Below are positions 8,801-17,320 of a stretch of DNA of 39,540 nt, one piece after another. Under the pieces are notes generated by a model, which did no database searches, was not told the DNA's origin, and worked only from the letters and a program-made list of their open reading frames with translations. Position 1 is the first letter of the stretch, and each line of letters starts with the position of its first letter. A program made the translations under genes and the position numbers. The DNA is from Cellvibrio mixtus subsp. mixtus J3-8 (GTDB taxonomy: Bacteria; Pseudomonadota; Gammaproteobacteria; Pseudomonadales; Cellvibrionaceae), in the NCBI RefSeq assembly GCF_000766945.1, contig NZ_ALBT01000083.1, forward strand, positions 1-39,540, written 5' to 3'.

Positions 8801-10642
8801 GCAGTTGCCAGATGCAAGCAACTGGTTGTGGTTGGTGATGATCGCCAATTACCGCCAACCCGCTTTTTCTCCCGCATGACGACCGAATCAGAAACCTCTG
8901 ACGATGACGACGAGTCCTTCGTTGCTGGTGCAAGCGATGTTGAAAGTATCCTGAGTCTTTGCATGGCTCGCGGCATGCCACAAATGATGTTGCGTTGGCA
9001 CTATCGTAGTCGCCATCAATCGTTGATTGCAGTCTCTAATCAGCAATTCTATAAAAATGAATTGTTTATCGTTCCAAGCCCATTTACTGCTGCCTCAGGA
9101 GCGGGGTTAAGGTTTAACTATGTTCCCAATGGTGTATTTGATAGTGGTGGGACGCGAGTAAACCGCGAAGAGGCAAAAGTTATTGCTGCGAAAATTATTG
9201 AGCATGCCAAAAATAATCCCCACCAAAGCTTGGGGGTCGCTGCATTTTCCCTTCAGCAAAAAATAGCAATTCAAGATGAACTTGAACTGCTGCGCCGCAA
9301 ACATTTGGACGTTGAACCTTATTTTAATAATCATCCGAATGAGCCCTTCTTTATAAAAAATCTTGAAAATGTTCAGGGGGACGAGCGTGATGTAATTTTC
9401 ATTTCTGTTGCCTACGCAAGAAACTCGTCCGGTTATTTGCCGATGAAATTTGGCCCCGTCAGTATGGACGGTGGAGAGCGAAGACTTAACGTACTTATTT
9501 CTCGTGCAAAACTGCGCTGCGAAGTGTTTTCTTCAATTAAGGCGGAAGATATCGACCTTGATCGTGGTAAAGGGAAGGGTGTTGCTGCGCTCAAGGTTTT
9601 CTTGAGTTACGCGGAGACCGGCAGGTTATCAATCGCAAGTCGTGAAAGTAGGGAGATGGAGTCTCCGTTTGAAGAAGAGGTTAAAGCTGCCTTGGAGGCG
9701 AAAGGCCTAACCATCCATCCTCAAATCGGAATTGCAGGATTCTTTATTGATCTAGCTATCTTGGATCAAGAGAAAACAGGCCGTTACTTACTGGGTATTG
9801 AATGCGATGGTACGAGTTACCATTCATCACGTTCAGCTCGTGATAGGGATCGCTTGCGTCAGGCCGTGTTGGAAGATCATGGGTGGATATTGCATCGAGT
9901 CTGGAGCACCGATTGGTTTAGACAACCTGAAAGAGAAGTAAACAAAATTCTCAGTGCGTTGGATGCGGCTAAAGCAGAGCTAACTGCTCGGCAAGAAAGG
10001 GATATACAAAAAGAGGCGGGTAGAGTACAGGTAAATATTGTTGATCGAGATGACCATTCTGTTATCGAGTTAACTACATTAAAGAACGAAGCAAATAAAT
10101 ATCAGGAAGCAAATTTTGATGTTCCCAAGCATGTAGAGCTTCATGAAGTCCCGGTAACTCGCCTCGCTCAAATTATTCATCAAGTTGTAGAAATTGAAGG
10201 GCCTATCCATAACGATGAAGTTATTACTCGTATTAGAACTTTATGGGGGCTTCAGCGTGCGGGCAATCGAATTCGTGATGTGTTGGAAGAAGCCAAAAAA
10301 ATCGCCTTAGCTGGAGGAGGTGTATCTGCGGATGGAGACTTTTTGGATATTTCTAACCGGCCTATACGGGTTCGTGACCGTTCTGATGTGTTATCAGTAA
10401 ACCTCCGTAAACCGGAGTTCTTACCACATCAAGAGATTCATGAGGCGATCAATAAAGTCTTGCTTGATAACCTGGGTGGCAAGAGGGATGAAATTCCATC
10501 TGAGGTTGCAAAAAGGCTAGGTTTTAATGTGGTTAGCTCTCAGCTAAGAGATCTAATCTCAAGCGGACTGGATGTTTTACATCACAGAGGAAAGGTTGAA
10601 TTATCAGAAGGAATTTTTCGTTGGAGCAACACTAATATTTAG
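5900..10642 (+). CDS. DUF4011 - SF1 helicase - REase - DUF3320 protein (Hhe-like)
   Basis: A 1580-residue multidomain protein. Domains in order: DUF4011 at the N terminus (LLDLSTRNRLLSL near residue 15); a superfamily 1 helicase of the DNA2/NAM7 type with Walker A GPPGTGKS at 327-334, Walker B VIDEAS near 953-958, GDDRQLPP after it, and the late motif NVQGDERDVIFIS; a Vsr/MTES_1575-like PD-(D/E)xK nuclease about 1250-1350 (Glu1258, Asp1284, Glu1301 in GIECDG); then DUF3320 about 1416-1465. The same order of domains is, to my knowledge, that of the single-gene Hhe defence protein and related giant helicases. It should unwind or translocate on DNA and cleave it. All key motifs are present. It is the first gene of the plus-strand cluster, 134 bases before the SIR2 gene, and begins with AGGGA and ATG. 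Confidence 0.9.
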   Translation: MVESVANKLEKSRQSLLDLSTRNRLLSLPKRATGKLLNIYDELTSEVYKRLVLESKSMTFLPGRTVEQDPDEVAPDDESGVSLPQPDDELDENGMATRHKDAKLQTKLASDKLQHRLLEMYYDARTFIEEQGVNILYLGLGQLKWFDRNAPDKERSAPLILLPVALERKSAAERFHLVWLQEDASENLSLAAKLKADFGLILPEFKAGDDFDPVAYIDEVSKSISSQEGWSVEPNAMVLGFFSFAKFLMYRDLDPETWPANKRIDQQPLILATLQNGFPARGEIFPDNTHVDKIVPVSEQRHVVDADSSQSLAIEAVRKGENLVIQGPPGTGKSQTITNVIAAAVADGKKVLFVSEKMAALEVVYRRLNAIGLGPACIELHSNRTNKRRVLDELKAARDLGRPKIERRDELVQELSKTRDELNRHVAVMHARVKPTGITPFNVVGHLVRLQNIRLSGLPTLLEKPEAWTYEDFRARKTLLSDYQQKAEKVGAAASHPWRGCGHLALLKLDADNLQEKIPNVQILSEDLLSITQGLANALGFASPSTLTEIAEQIRLSKLIGAAPTLDRAAVANAIWSNGIKELASLVELGVKFQSSYTKLQQSFVESAWKEELDPCRRQIAANGDSLFRFLMGDYRKALATIKSHCKAEFPKSKQERLALVDELIESQQLRKSIADKDSIGRAAFGTLWGGEKSDWGKLGEVLHWMKGQDGNGLSETFRSMYSALPEPTKCTQQGVLAEKQSQLFQQALTSLITAYKLDLKEAFGVDSENAINLSELNARLASWKAEPERLFDWMQYQYIRKEARERGLGELINQLEKGVIPLEQIILYFERAYYERLLKGLSNSLPELATFDGDQHTNKVERFRTLDKQRIELARAEAALKHFDQIPRTVGGIGPMGTLNAEIARKRGHMPLRKLFKLTGEAIQAIKPVFMMSPLSVAQFLEPGSVEFDILVIDEASQIEPVDALGAVARCKQLVVVGDDRQLPPTRFFSRMTTESETSDDDDESFVAGASDVESILSLCMARGMPQMMLRWHYRSRHQSLIAVSNQQFYKNELFIVPSPFTAASGAGLRFNYVPNGVFDSGGTRVNREEAKVIAAKIIEHAKNNPHQSLGVAAFSLQQKIAIQDELELLRRKHLDVEPYFNNHPNEPFFIKNLENVQGDERDVIFISVAYARNSSGYLPMKFGPVSMDGGERRLNVLISRAKLRCEVFSSIKAEDIDLDRGKGKGVAALKVFLSYAETGRLSIASRESREMESPFEEEVKAALEAKGLTIHPQIGIAGFFIDLAILDQEKTGRYLLGIECDGTSYHSSRSARDRDRLRQAVLEDHGWILHRVWSTDWFRQPEREVNKILSALDAAKAELTARQERDIQKEAGRVQVNIVDRDDHSVIELTTLKNEANKYQEANFDVPKHVELHEVPVTRLAQIIHQVVEIEGPIHNDEVITRIRTLWGLQRAGNRIRDVLEEAKKIALAGGGVSADGDFLDISNRPIRVRDRSDVLSVNLRKPEFLPHQEIHEAINKVLLDNLGGKRDEIPSEVAKRLGFNVVSSQLRDLISSGLDVLHHRGKVELSEGIFRWSNTNI

Positions 10643-10776
10643 TTCTTCGTAAGTGAATTTTAATCAACTATTCCATGTTTCTGAAAGAAGGAAAACTCAA
10701 AAGCTTTTCTAATTTTTTGCTTCAAACAACAATTGATGCTTGTAAGATCAGTCAGCTCGTTATCTGAGAGAGAAAT

Positions 10777-12054
10777 ATGAGTCAAAATACAGTACATAAT
10801 CCAGATCGTTATATGGCGGACTTGAGGCAAATACTGTCACAAGGGAAAAAGCGTATTGGTATATTATTGGGTGCAGGGGCGCCTGTATCTTTAAGAGTCG
10901 ATGGCGAAGGAAAGTTAAGTGATACAGGCAGCTCAATTATCCCTGATGTTGCTGGGCTTACGAAATATGTGTTCGAAAATATTCTTGATGAAGATAGAAA
11001 AATTGTCGATCTTTTGCTGCCTGAGTTGGATCCCAATCCTAATATTGAAACAATACTGACCCGAATTCGCAGGCTTTCCCAAGCTATTGGAACTATTAAG
11101 ATTCATGGGTTGGATGGCTCAGGCTATGAGGCTCTTGCAGAAAGAATATGTGAGAAAATCGGAGAGCGAGTGGCGCCATCATTACCGCAAGAAGTAAATC
11201 CGTACACTGAATTAGTTTCATGGGTCAGCGGCATTACCAGAGATCATCCCGTAGAGATTTTTTCTCCTAACTATGACTTACTTCTTGAAGAAGCTTTTGA
11301 GCGAGCGCATCTACCTTATTTTGATGGGTTTTCTGGGGCCCATAAACCATTTTTTGATCCAACGAGTGTTGCAACTGATCGACTTCCTTCTCGTTGGTCC
11401 CGTTTATGGAAGATCCACGGTTCACTTGGATGGGATATTTCTGGTGGGACAGTTATTAGAACGGGAAGCCGAAGTGCGACAAAATTAATATATCCAGATC
11501 ACCTAAAATACGATCAAATATCGCGCCAGCCATTTTCATCTTTATTTGAAAGATTGAAATCCTTTCTTACCACTCCAGATAGCCTTTTAATTTGCACGGG
11601 GTTTTCATTTTTTGATTCTCACATTGCTGCTGTTCTAGATGAAGCATTAGAAGCGAATAAGCACACTGCGGTTCTTGCTTTTCAATATAAAAATTTATCC
11701 GATGAAATGTATGCTGTTGGTTTAGCATTAAAGCGGCCAAATATGAGTGTTTATGCACGAGACGGTGCTGTAATCTTTGGTGTGAAAGGCAATTGGGTTC
11801 CAGGGCAATCGCCTAGTAATGAGTGGCTTAACATTCGGCGCACCTTTTGGGGAGGAACTGGAGAAAACACATCAAATCAATTTCTTCTTGGCGATTTTTC
11901 TAAATTAGCTAGATTTTTTGCTCTTTCGCAATCATCTGAATTTATTTTTCAAAAGAATGCTGATGATGCTATCACGGAAGGAGAAGACTCTCCTTCTTCA
12001 GTTGATGAGGAAGATAGTATGAGTGCAGGAGAGAATAATGACTCTAAGTCGTGA
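10777..12054 (+). CDS. SIR2-like NADase (defence effector)
   Basis: A 425-residue SIR2-family protein. GILLGAGAPVS (Gly32-Ala35 region) is the NAD-binding loop. FSPNYDLLLE contains Asn165 and Asp167, matching the SIR2 N-x-D motif, and KIHGSLGW supplies the catalytic-type His214. The later LLICTGFSFFDSHI block is typical of SIR2_2 proteins. In phage defence such proteins usually destroy NAD+ when triggered, stopping infection by killing or arresting the cell. The last 35 residues are acidic and low in complexity. The gene overlaps the start of the HerA gene by 17 bases, so the two are translated together. This is the pairing known as SIR2-HerA (Nezha), where both proteins form one large complex. 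GAGAGA precedes the ATG. Confidence 0.9.
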   Translation: MSQNTVHNPDRYMADLRQILSQGKKRIGILLGAGAPVSLRVDGEGKLSDTGSSIIPDVAGLTKYVFENILDEDRKIVDLLLPELDPNPNIETILTRIRRLSQAIGTIKIHGLDGSGYEALAERICEKIGERVAPSLPQEVNPYTELVSWVSGITRDHPVEIFSPNYDLLLEEAFERAHLPYFDGFSGAHKPFFDPTSVATDRLPSRWSRLWKIHGSLGWDISGGTVIRTGSRSATKLIYPDHLKYDQISRQPFSSLFERLKSFLTTPDSLLICTGFSFFDSHIAAVLDEALEANKHTAVLAFQYKNLSDEMYAVGLALKRPNMSVYARDGAVIFGVKGNWVPGQSPSNEWLNIRRTFWGGTGENTSNQFLLGDFSKLARFFALSQSSEFIFQKNADDAITEGEDSPSSVDEEDSMSAGENNDSKS

Positions 12055-13858
12055 TCCAACATATATGGGTTCAGTTGAGTCTGTTTCCGGTTCCTCCGTT
12101 AGTGTACATCTGGCTAAATCAATTGCATCGGGATTATCAATTATCGAGGGTAGAACTTATCGAATTGGCCAGGTGGGGAGCTTTGTACGTATACCTCAAG
12201 GGTATCAAGACTTGTTTGGTGTCGTATCAGAGGTGGGAGCAAAAGCAATGCCTTCCAATTTGGATTCGGCTGCTGGTGAGACTGGTAGATGGATGCAGGT
12301 CCAATTAATTGGGGAGTCTGTTGGTAGCGTATTTGAGCGAGGTATAAGTCAATATCCAAATATTGGAGACAGTGTGCACATAACTACGGAATCAAATTTG
12401 GCTCGTATTTATGGGGCGAGTAAGTTTGGCCAAATTGTTATCGGCACTCTCTCCAGTGCAGAAAGTATTCCTGCTAAGGTATCGTTGAATGAGTTAGTGA
12501 CTAGGCATTCTGCAGTTTTGGGGTCAACTGGGTCTGGTAAGTCCACCACTACGGCAAGCTTGCTACGCTCTATATGTGGGAATTCTGAATACCCGAGTGC
12601 TCGAATTTTGATGCTTGATGTTCATGGCGAATATGCAGAGGCTCTTTCTGATGTTGCAACAATTTTTTCAGTTGATCCAAGGCCTGGAGAAAAGGAGCTT
12701 TTTATCCCGTATTGGGCTCTAAGTAGTAATGAATTGCTTGATTTTTTAACTGGCGGTGTTAAGGACGCAAAAGAAACTGCATTTACGGACAAAATTTTTA
12801 GCCTAAAAATGCAATCTCATAATCATGCAAATTTTGCTGGTGTTGAATCAAACTCAATTACGGTTGATACGCCTATACCTTTTAGTTTGAAAAAATTATG
12901 GTATGAGTTAATTGATTTTGAAATTACAACTTTTGAAGGTCAGCACAGAGATCAGCCTACCAAACAAGATGATGGAGATATCGATGCACTTATTGCGCCG
13001 AAATATAAGCCCCATGGGATGGGTAGCACCCCACCGTTCATTAATACTCAAGCATTAGGAATCAGAAGACAATTAAATTTTCTTAGATCCAGACTTTTAG
13101 ATCGCCGCTATAATTTTTTACTTCATCCTGGTCCTTGGGAACCGGATATAAATGGAGTTCCACAATGCGATTTAGATTTTTTGCTTTCTGAATGGTTGGG
13201 TAATGAAAAACCAATTACTATCCTGGACTTATCAGGGGTTCCAAGTATTGTTTTGGAATTGTTAGTTGGCTCTATTTTGAAAATAGTTTATGAAGCTTTA
13301 TTTTGGAGTAGAGAAAAATCCGAGGGTGGAATAAATAGACCTTTGTTGGTGGTGATGGAGGAGGCCCATCGCTATCTATCAAAAGGGAAGAACAATCTGG
13401 CATCTGAAATAGTTCAGAAAATTGCGAAAGAAGGTCGCAAGTATGGTGTTGGTGCCATGGTAATTAGTCAAAGGCCATCTGAGGTTGATGAAACTATTTT
13501 ATCTCAGTGCGGGACATTTTTTGCGCTGCGTCTTTCGAATCCAGATGACCGGGGGCGAGTACAAGGTGCGTTACCTGATGGGTTGATAACTCTATTAGAT
13601 GTATTGCCAGTACTTCGAACTGGGGAAGCTATCGTAATGGGCGAAGCTGCTAAATTGCCAATGCGTTGTAGAATAACTCTGCCAGAAGAAGAATATCGAC
13701 CTAAAAGCAGTGATCCTAAAGTTGCAGTTCAATGGGCATATGTCAAAAAACTCGAAGGCTACGACCGCGTTGTGGCATCTTGGAGAGCACAAAAACCGCG
13801 CGCTGTTGTTAAAGTACTAGATATAACTAGAAGCTTAATTCCCACTGAAGAAAAATAA
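12038..13858 (+). CDS. HerA-like hexameric ATPase, partner of SIR2
   Basis: A 606-residue HerA/FtsK-fold ATPase. The N-terminal beta-barrel (HAS) domain (SGSSVSVHL, then TYRIGQVGSFVRI) is followed by Walker A GSTGSGKS at 162-169, Walker B VVMEEAH at about 438-444, and the AKEGRKYGVG / ISQRPSEVD segment that carries the arginine finger and sensor. HerA proteins form hexameric DNA pumps; in defence they are the scaffold and motor for an effector, here the SIR2 protein encoded just before. I prefer ATG 12038, with GGAG seven bases before it, over a GTG at 12023. No damage is seen. AGGAG between this stop and the KTSC gene suggests continued co-translation. Confidence 0.92.
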   Translation: MTLSRDPTYMGSVESVSGSSVSVHLAKSIASGLSIIEGRTYRIGQVGSFVRIPQGYQDLFGVVSEVGAKAMPSNLDSAAGETGRWMQVQLIGESVGSVFERGISQYPNIGDSVHITTESNLARIYGASKFGQIVIGTLSSAESIPAKVSLNELVTRHSAVLGSTGSGKSTTTASLLRSICGNSEYPSARILMLDVHGEYAEALSDVATIFSVDPRPGEKELFIPYWALSSNELLDFLTGGVKDAKETAFTDKIFSLKMQSHNHANFAGVESNSITVDTPIPFSLKKLWYELIDFEITTFEGQHRDQPTKQDDGDIDALIAPKYKPHGMGSTPPFINTQALGIRRQLNFLRSRLLDRRYNFLLHPGPWEPDINGVPQCDLDFLLSEWLGNEKPITILDLSGVPSIVLELLVGSILKIVYEALFWSREKSEGGINRPLLVVMEEAHRYLSKGKNNLASEIVQKIAKEGRKYGVGAMVISQRPSEVDETILSQCGTFFALRLSNPDDRGRVQGALPDGLITLLDVLPVLRTGEAIVMGEAAKLPMRCRITLPEEEYRPKSSDPKVAVQWAYVKKLEGYDRVVASWRAQKPRAVVKVLDITRSLIPTEEK

Positions 13859-13872
13859 ATTAGGAGTATGCA

Positions 13873-14082
13873 ATGGATAGAAATTACGTTTCGTCAACGA
13901 ATATAGCTTCGATTGGCTACGATGAGGGTACTGATACTTTAGAGGTGGAGTTTTTAAATGGTAGTGTTTATCAGTATTACAATATATCCAAGGAAATGTA
14001 TGATCAGTTAATGCAGGCAGGATCTAAAGGACAATTTTTCAATGCTTATATTAAGAATGCATATCCATACTCTAGGGTATGA
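13873..14082 (+). CDS. KTSC-domain small protein
   Basis: A 69-residue protein that consists of one KTSC domain: SSTNIASIGYDEGTDTLEVE, FLNGSVYQYYNI and SKGQFFNAYIKNAY are the conserved blocks. The family is small, of unknown biochemical role, and is found alone or fused to other domains such as lysyl-tRNA synthetase-like proteins. It starts 14 bases after the HerA stop with AGGAG correctly placed, so it is very probably in the same transcript as SIR2-HerA. A sensor, adaptor or accessory role in that system is only inference from position. Confidence 0.85.
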   Translation: MDRNYVSSTNIASIGYDEGTDTLEVEFLNGSVYQYYNISKEMYDQLMQAGSKGQFFNAYIKNAYPYSRV

Positions 14083-14188
14083 TCGCTTAATTAAAGTTAG
14101 TTATGTTTTACTTTTTAAAATTTTATGAACCAGATCGGTGAGGTCATGATATGGTTTTTGTGAAAAAAGTTGCGAAGGAAAAATAGTT

Positions 14189-15592
14189 ATGCACGAAATA
14201 ATCTGCCCTCATTGCAAAAAAGCATTCAAAATTGACGAAGCTGGGTATGCTGATATTCTAAAGCAAGTTCGGGATAACGATTTCGAGCAGCAGTTGCATG
14301 AACGGCTTGAATTGGCAGAGCAAGATAAGCGAAATGCTGTTGAATTGGCTACAACCAAGATCACTAGTGAGTTAGGAAAAGTCGCCTTTGCTAAGGATTC
14401 TGAAATCAAGGAGTTGAAAGCTAAGCTTGAAGCTGGTGAAGTCAAGCAGAAGCTTGCTGTAAATGAAGCGTTAGGTGTTTTGGAAAAAGAGCGTGATGTA
14501 CTGGCGAATGAGCTCAAACAAGCAAAACATGATAAACAGACTGACTTACAGCTTGCCGAAGCGAAGCTTGTGCATGAGCTTCAGAAAGCTACCGCAGTTA
14601 AAGATGGCGAAATTCAGGCGCTGAAAGCCCAACTCGATTCCATTCAGATCTCTCAAAGGCTTGCTATTACTACTGCGGTTAATACAGTTGAAAAAGAACG
14701 TGACCAACTGAAGAGTGACCTTGAGCGAGCAAGACTTGAGAAACAGCTTGCTGAAAGCTCACTCAAAGACAAGTATGAAACGCAAATCAAAGATCGCGAT
14801 GATACGATTGAACGCTTACGCGACATGAAGGCTCGCCTGTCAACCAAGATGGTTGGTGAAACACTTGAGCAGCATTGTGAGATTGAATTTAATCGAATCC
14901 GGGCAACAGCTTTTCCAAAAGCATATTTCGAGAAAGATAACGACGCTCGAAGCGGTAGCAAGGGAGATTACATTTTTCGAGATTCGGACGACGCTAACAC
15001 TGAAATAGTGTCGATAATGTTTGAAATGAAAAACGAAAATGACCAAACCGCTACCAAGAAAAAGAACGAAGACTTCCTAAAAGAGCTAGATAAAGATAGA
15101 AGTGAAAAAAATTGCGAATATGCAGTGCTTGTTTCACTTTTAGAGCCCGATAGTGAGCTTTACAACTCTGGGATTGTCGATGTCTCTCATCGCTTTCCGA
15201 AAATGTATATTGTCCGTCCCCAATTCTTCATCCCAATAATTACTTTACTTAGAAACGCTGCCCAGAATTCACTAAAGTTCAAAACAGAACTAGCACTCGT
15301 TAAGGCCCAGAATATCGATATTACTAACTTTGAGAGTGAGCTCGATGAATTTAAGACAGGCTTTGCTAGAAATTATGAGTTGGCCTCCAAGAAATTTAAA
15401 ACTGCAATAGATGAAATTGATAAAACTATTGATCACCTTCAAAAAACTAAAGAAGCTCTTCTTGGTTCTGAAAATAATCTTCGTCTTGCCAACAATAAAG
15501 CGGATGATTTGACGGTTAAGAAACTAACCAAAAATAACCCAACGATGGCTGCAAAGTTTGCTGAATTAAAGAGTAGTGAATCACCTAGTTAA
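14189..15592 (+). CDS. DUF2130 protein: coiled coil plus nuclease-like domain
   Basis: A 467-residue protein. It opens with [11 protein letters not shown], a CxxC pair that may be half of a zinc ribbon. A long coiled coil follows from about residue 25 to 225 (heptad-like runs rich in Glu, Lys, Leu). Then comes the DUF2130 core: [19 protein letters not shown], then [10 protein letters not shown] and [20 protein letters not shown]. The D..E-x-K arrangement (GDYIF ... FEMKNE) is the pattern of a PD-(D/E)xK nuclease fold. The function of the family is unsettled; it has been seen near DNA-processing and defence genes. It lies 106 bases after the KTSC gene in the same direction. The start is supported by GAAGGA. 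Confidence 0.88.
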   Translation: MHEIICPHCKKAFKIDEAGYADILKQVRDNDFEQQLHERLELAEQDKRNAVELATTKITSELGKVAFAKDSEIKELKAKLEAGEVKQKLAVNEALGVLEKERDVLANELKQAKHDKQTDLQLAEAKLVHELQKATAVKDGEIQALKAQLDSIQISQRLAITTAVNTVEKERDQLKSDLERARLEKQLAESSLKDKYETQIKDRDDTIERLRDMKARLSTKMVGETLEQHCEIEFNRIRATAFPKAYFEKDNDARSGSKGDYIFRDSDDANTEIVSIMFEMKNENDQTATKKKNEDFLKELDKDRSEKNCEYAVLVSLLEPDSELYNSGIVDVSHRFPKMYIVRPQFFIPIITLLRNAAQNSLKFKTELALVKAQNIDITNFESELDEFKTGFARNYELASKKFKTAIDEIDKTIDHLQKTKEALLGSENNLRLANNKADDLTVKKLTKNNPTMAAKFAELKSSESPS

Positions 15593-15706
15593 AATTGAAT
15601 TTTTATCAAAAGCCAGTAATTGGCGAAAATCTATATCAAGGCCAGATGACATCTTGTTTTTTCAGTTTTAGGGTTATCAATAAAGTTAAATTATTCAGAG
15701 TTGCAG

Positions 15707-17227
15707 ATGAATAGCGCCAAATTAGGTTGGGGGCTTCATGCCTCTGGACGAATGCGTCATATTGAAATGGCTGAGCGAGGAAAGAAATGCGACTGTGTGT
15801 GCCCGGATTGCGGATCACCTCTTATTGCAAAAAAAGGCGATCAAGTGGTATGGCATTTTGCTCATGCCGTACCTATTGAGTGTAACGGCGAGAGTGCATT
15901 GCATCGGGCAGCGAAGCAAGTCATTGAGGATGCTGCAACTAATCATTTTTCAATATTGCTACCAGAAATTTCCGGCACGGTGTCCCAGCAGGATATAAGA
16001 AGACGTCATTTTGAGGGGGTGTGGAGTGTCCCATCTCGCCTTGCTGAAATAAGTGCGGCCAGTCAGGAAGTCAGAATCAGGTCTGATCTAATAGCGGATG
16101 TCTTAGCAATATGTGATCAACAGGAAGTTGCCATTGAAATATGTGTTACTAACAGAAAGACTGAAGTTGAACAGCAAAAATACGAAGCAGCAGATGTATC
16201 TTGTATTGAAATTATGCTTTTCGATATGAAGTGGAATGCTTCGGTTGAACTGATTGAGGAAGCGGTTCTAAGAAGCGCGTCTAGATGCTGGATTCATTGT
16301 GTACATGCCCGATATCGGATAGATGCAGCTAGGGTAGATCTTAATCAAAAAATTCAAGATCAGATTAGAGATGAGGCTGCTACCTTCGATGGATTCTGTT
16401 CGCTTATTATGGATTCAGAGATTAAACAGCTGAATCTGCTTAATTGGCCAATCCTCAAAGCAAAATTTTCTCAAACTAGTGATTCTAGTATTACAACAGT
16501 TGAGGTGAGCGAGACACCGAAAATTACCAAATTTTTAGATGTTTGTTCCAGATTTAACGGAATTATTGAGTCAACGGGAATTGTGAATAATAAAATACCT
16601 GTTGGTGTTTATTTTATTCTTGATGGTATTGATATATCTACCATTTCCATTGGTAGCCCCTCCCTGATTATCTCCGTAGATATCAATGAGTTTGAATCTG
16701 TGAGCCTTGAGAAATGTGGGCTTACTTGGGTTGGAATTGACCGTTGGATCGATAAGTTAAATGCTAAGGCTGTGGAAAAATATCAAAAACGAGAGAATCA
16801 GCGACTGGAGTCTGAAAAAAGAATAGATAGTTTTGCTGAATATTTTATTGGCTTAAATAACTTAGAAAAACTTGCATTTATTGCTAATAAGCTGAACATC
16901 TCACCGCCTTCTTATATCGGTCCTGTTGTTTTTCATTGGAATACAACTTGGTCTATATGGAAGGGACTGGTTTGGTACTACTATGTATTTAAAAAGAAAG
17001 AAGAAGTTGTTTATTTATCCTCAATAGCTGAATGTAAATGGTTATCTCGTCTTTTGAGTTGGTCTGATACAAGTGAATCTATTAACAAACGTCAAAAGGA
17101 CCTGTGGTTTTGGTTTAAAGATCTTGAGTCAATAGGATTGGTGGGGCACGAAGGGGCTCAATTCTTTAATGTTTCTAAGATGCTTCCCAAAAAATTTGTT
17201 CCATGGGAAAAAATTAAAGTTAAATGA
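15707..17227 (+). CDS. CoiA-like protein (predicted nuclease)
   Basis: A 506-residue protein whose N terminus matches the CoiA-like family: a zinc-binding block CVCPDCGSPLIAKKG ending in WHFAH, then a helical ALHRAAKQVIED segment, then RSDLIADVL ... EVAIEICVTN. The last resembles the nuclease core of CoiA, with an acidic residue followed by E-x-C in place of the more usual E-x-Q. CoiA takes part in processing DNA for recombination during competence in Gram-positive bacteria; Gram-negative homologues are mostly island-borne and uncharacterised. The remaining 300 residues, rich in Trp and Ile, match nothing I recognise. ATG 15707 is preferred to TTG 15701. It sits between the DUF2130 and NERD-helicase genes with gaps of about 100 bases. 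Confidence 0.75.
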   Translation: MNSAKLGWGLHASGRMRHIEMAERGKKCDCVCPDCGSPLIAKKGDQVVWHFAHAVPIECNGESALHRAAKQVIEDAATNHFSILLPEISGTVSQQDIRRRHFEGVWSVPSRLAEISAASQEVRIRSDLIADVLAICDQQEVAIEICVTNRKTEVEQQKYEAADVSCIEIMLFDMKWNASVELIEEAVLRSASRCWIHCVHARYRIDAARVDLNQKIQDQIRDEAATFDGFCSLIMDSEIKQLNLLNWPILKAKFSQTSDSSITTVEVSETPKITKFLDVCSRFNGIIESTGIVNNKIPVGVYFILDGIDISTISIGSPSLIISVDINEFESVSLEKCGLTWVGIDRWIDKLNAKAVEKYQKRENQRLESEKRIDSFAEYFIGLNNLEKLAFIANKLNISPPSYIGPVVFHWNTTWSIWKGLVWYYYVFKKKEEVVYLSSIAECKWLSRLLSWSDTSESINKRQKDLWFWFKDLESIGLVGHEGAQFFNVSKMLPKKFVPWEKIKVK

Positions 17228-17320
17228 GATTAGAAGTTAGATTACATTTTTCTTGGATATTTGGTGTTTAATTTTTTAGTTTTCATCTGAATACTTTTTA
17301 TTTTGCGTGGTTTGTAATAA

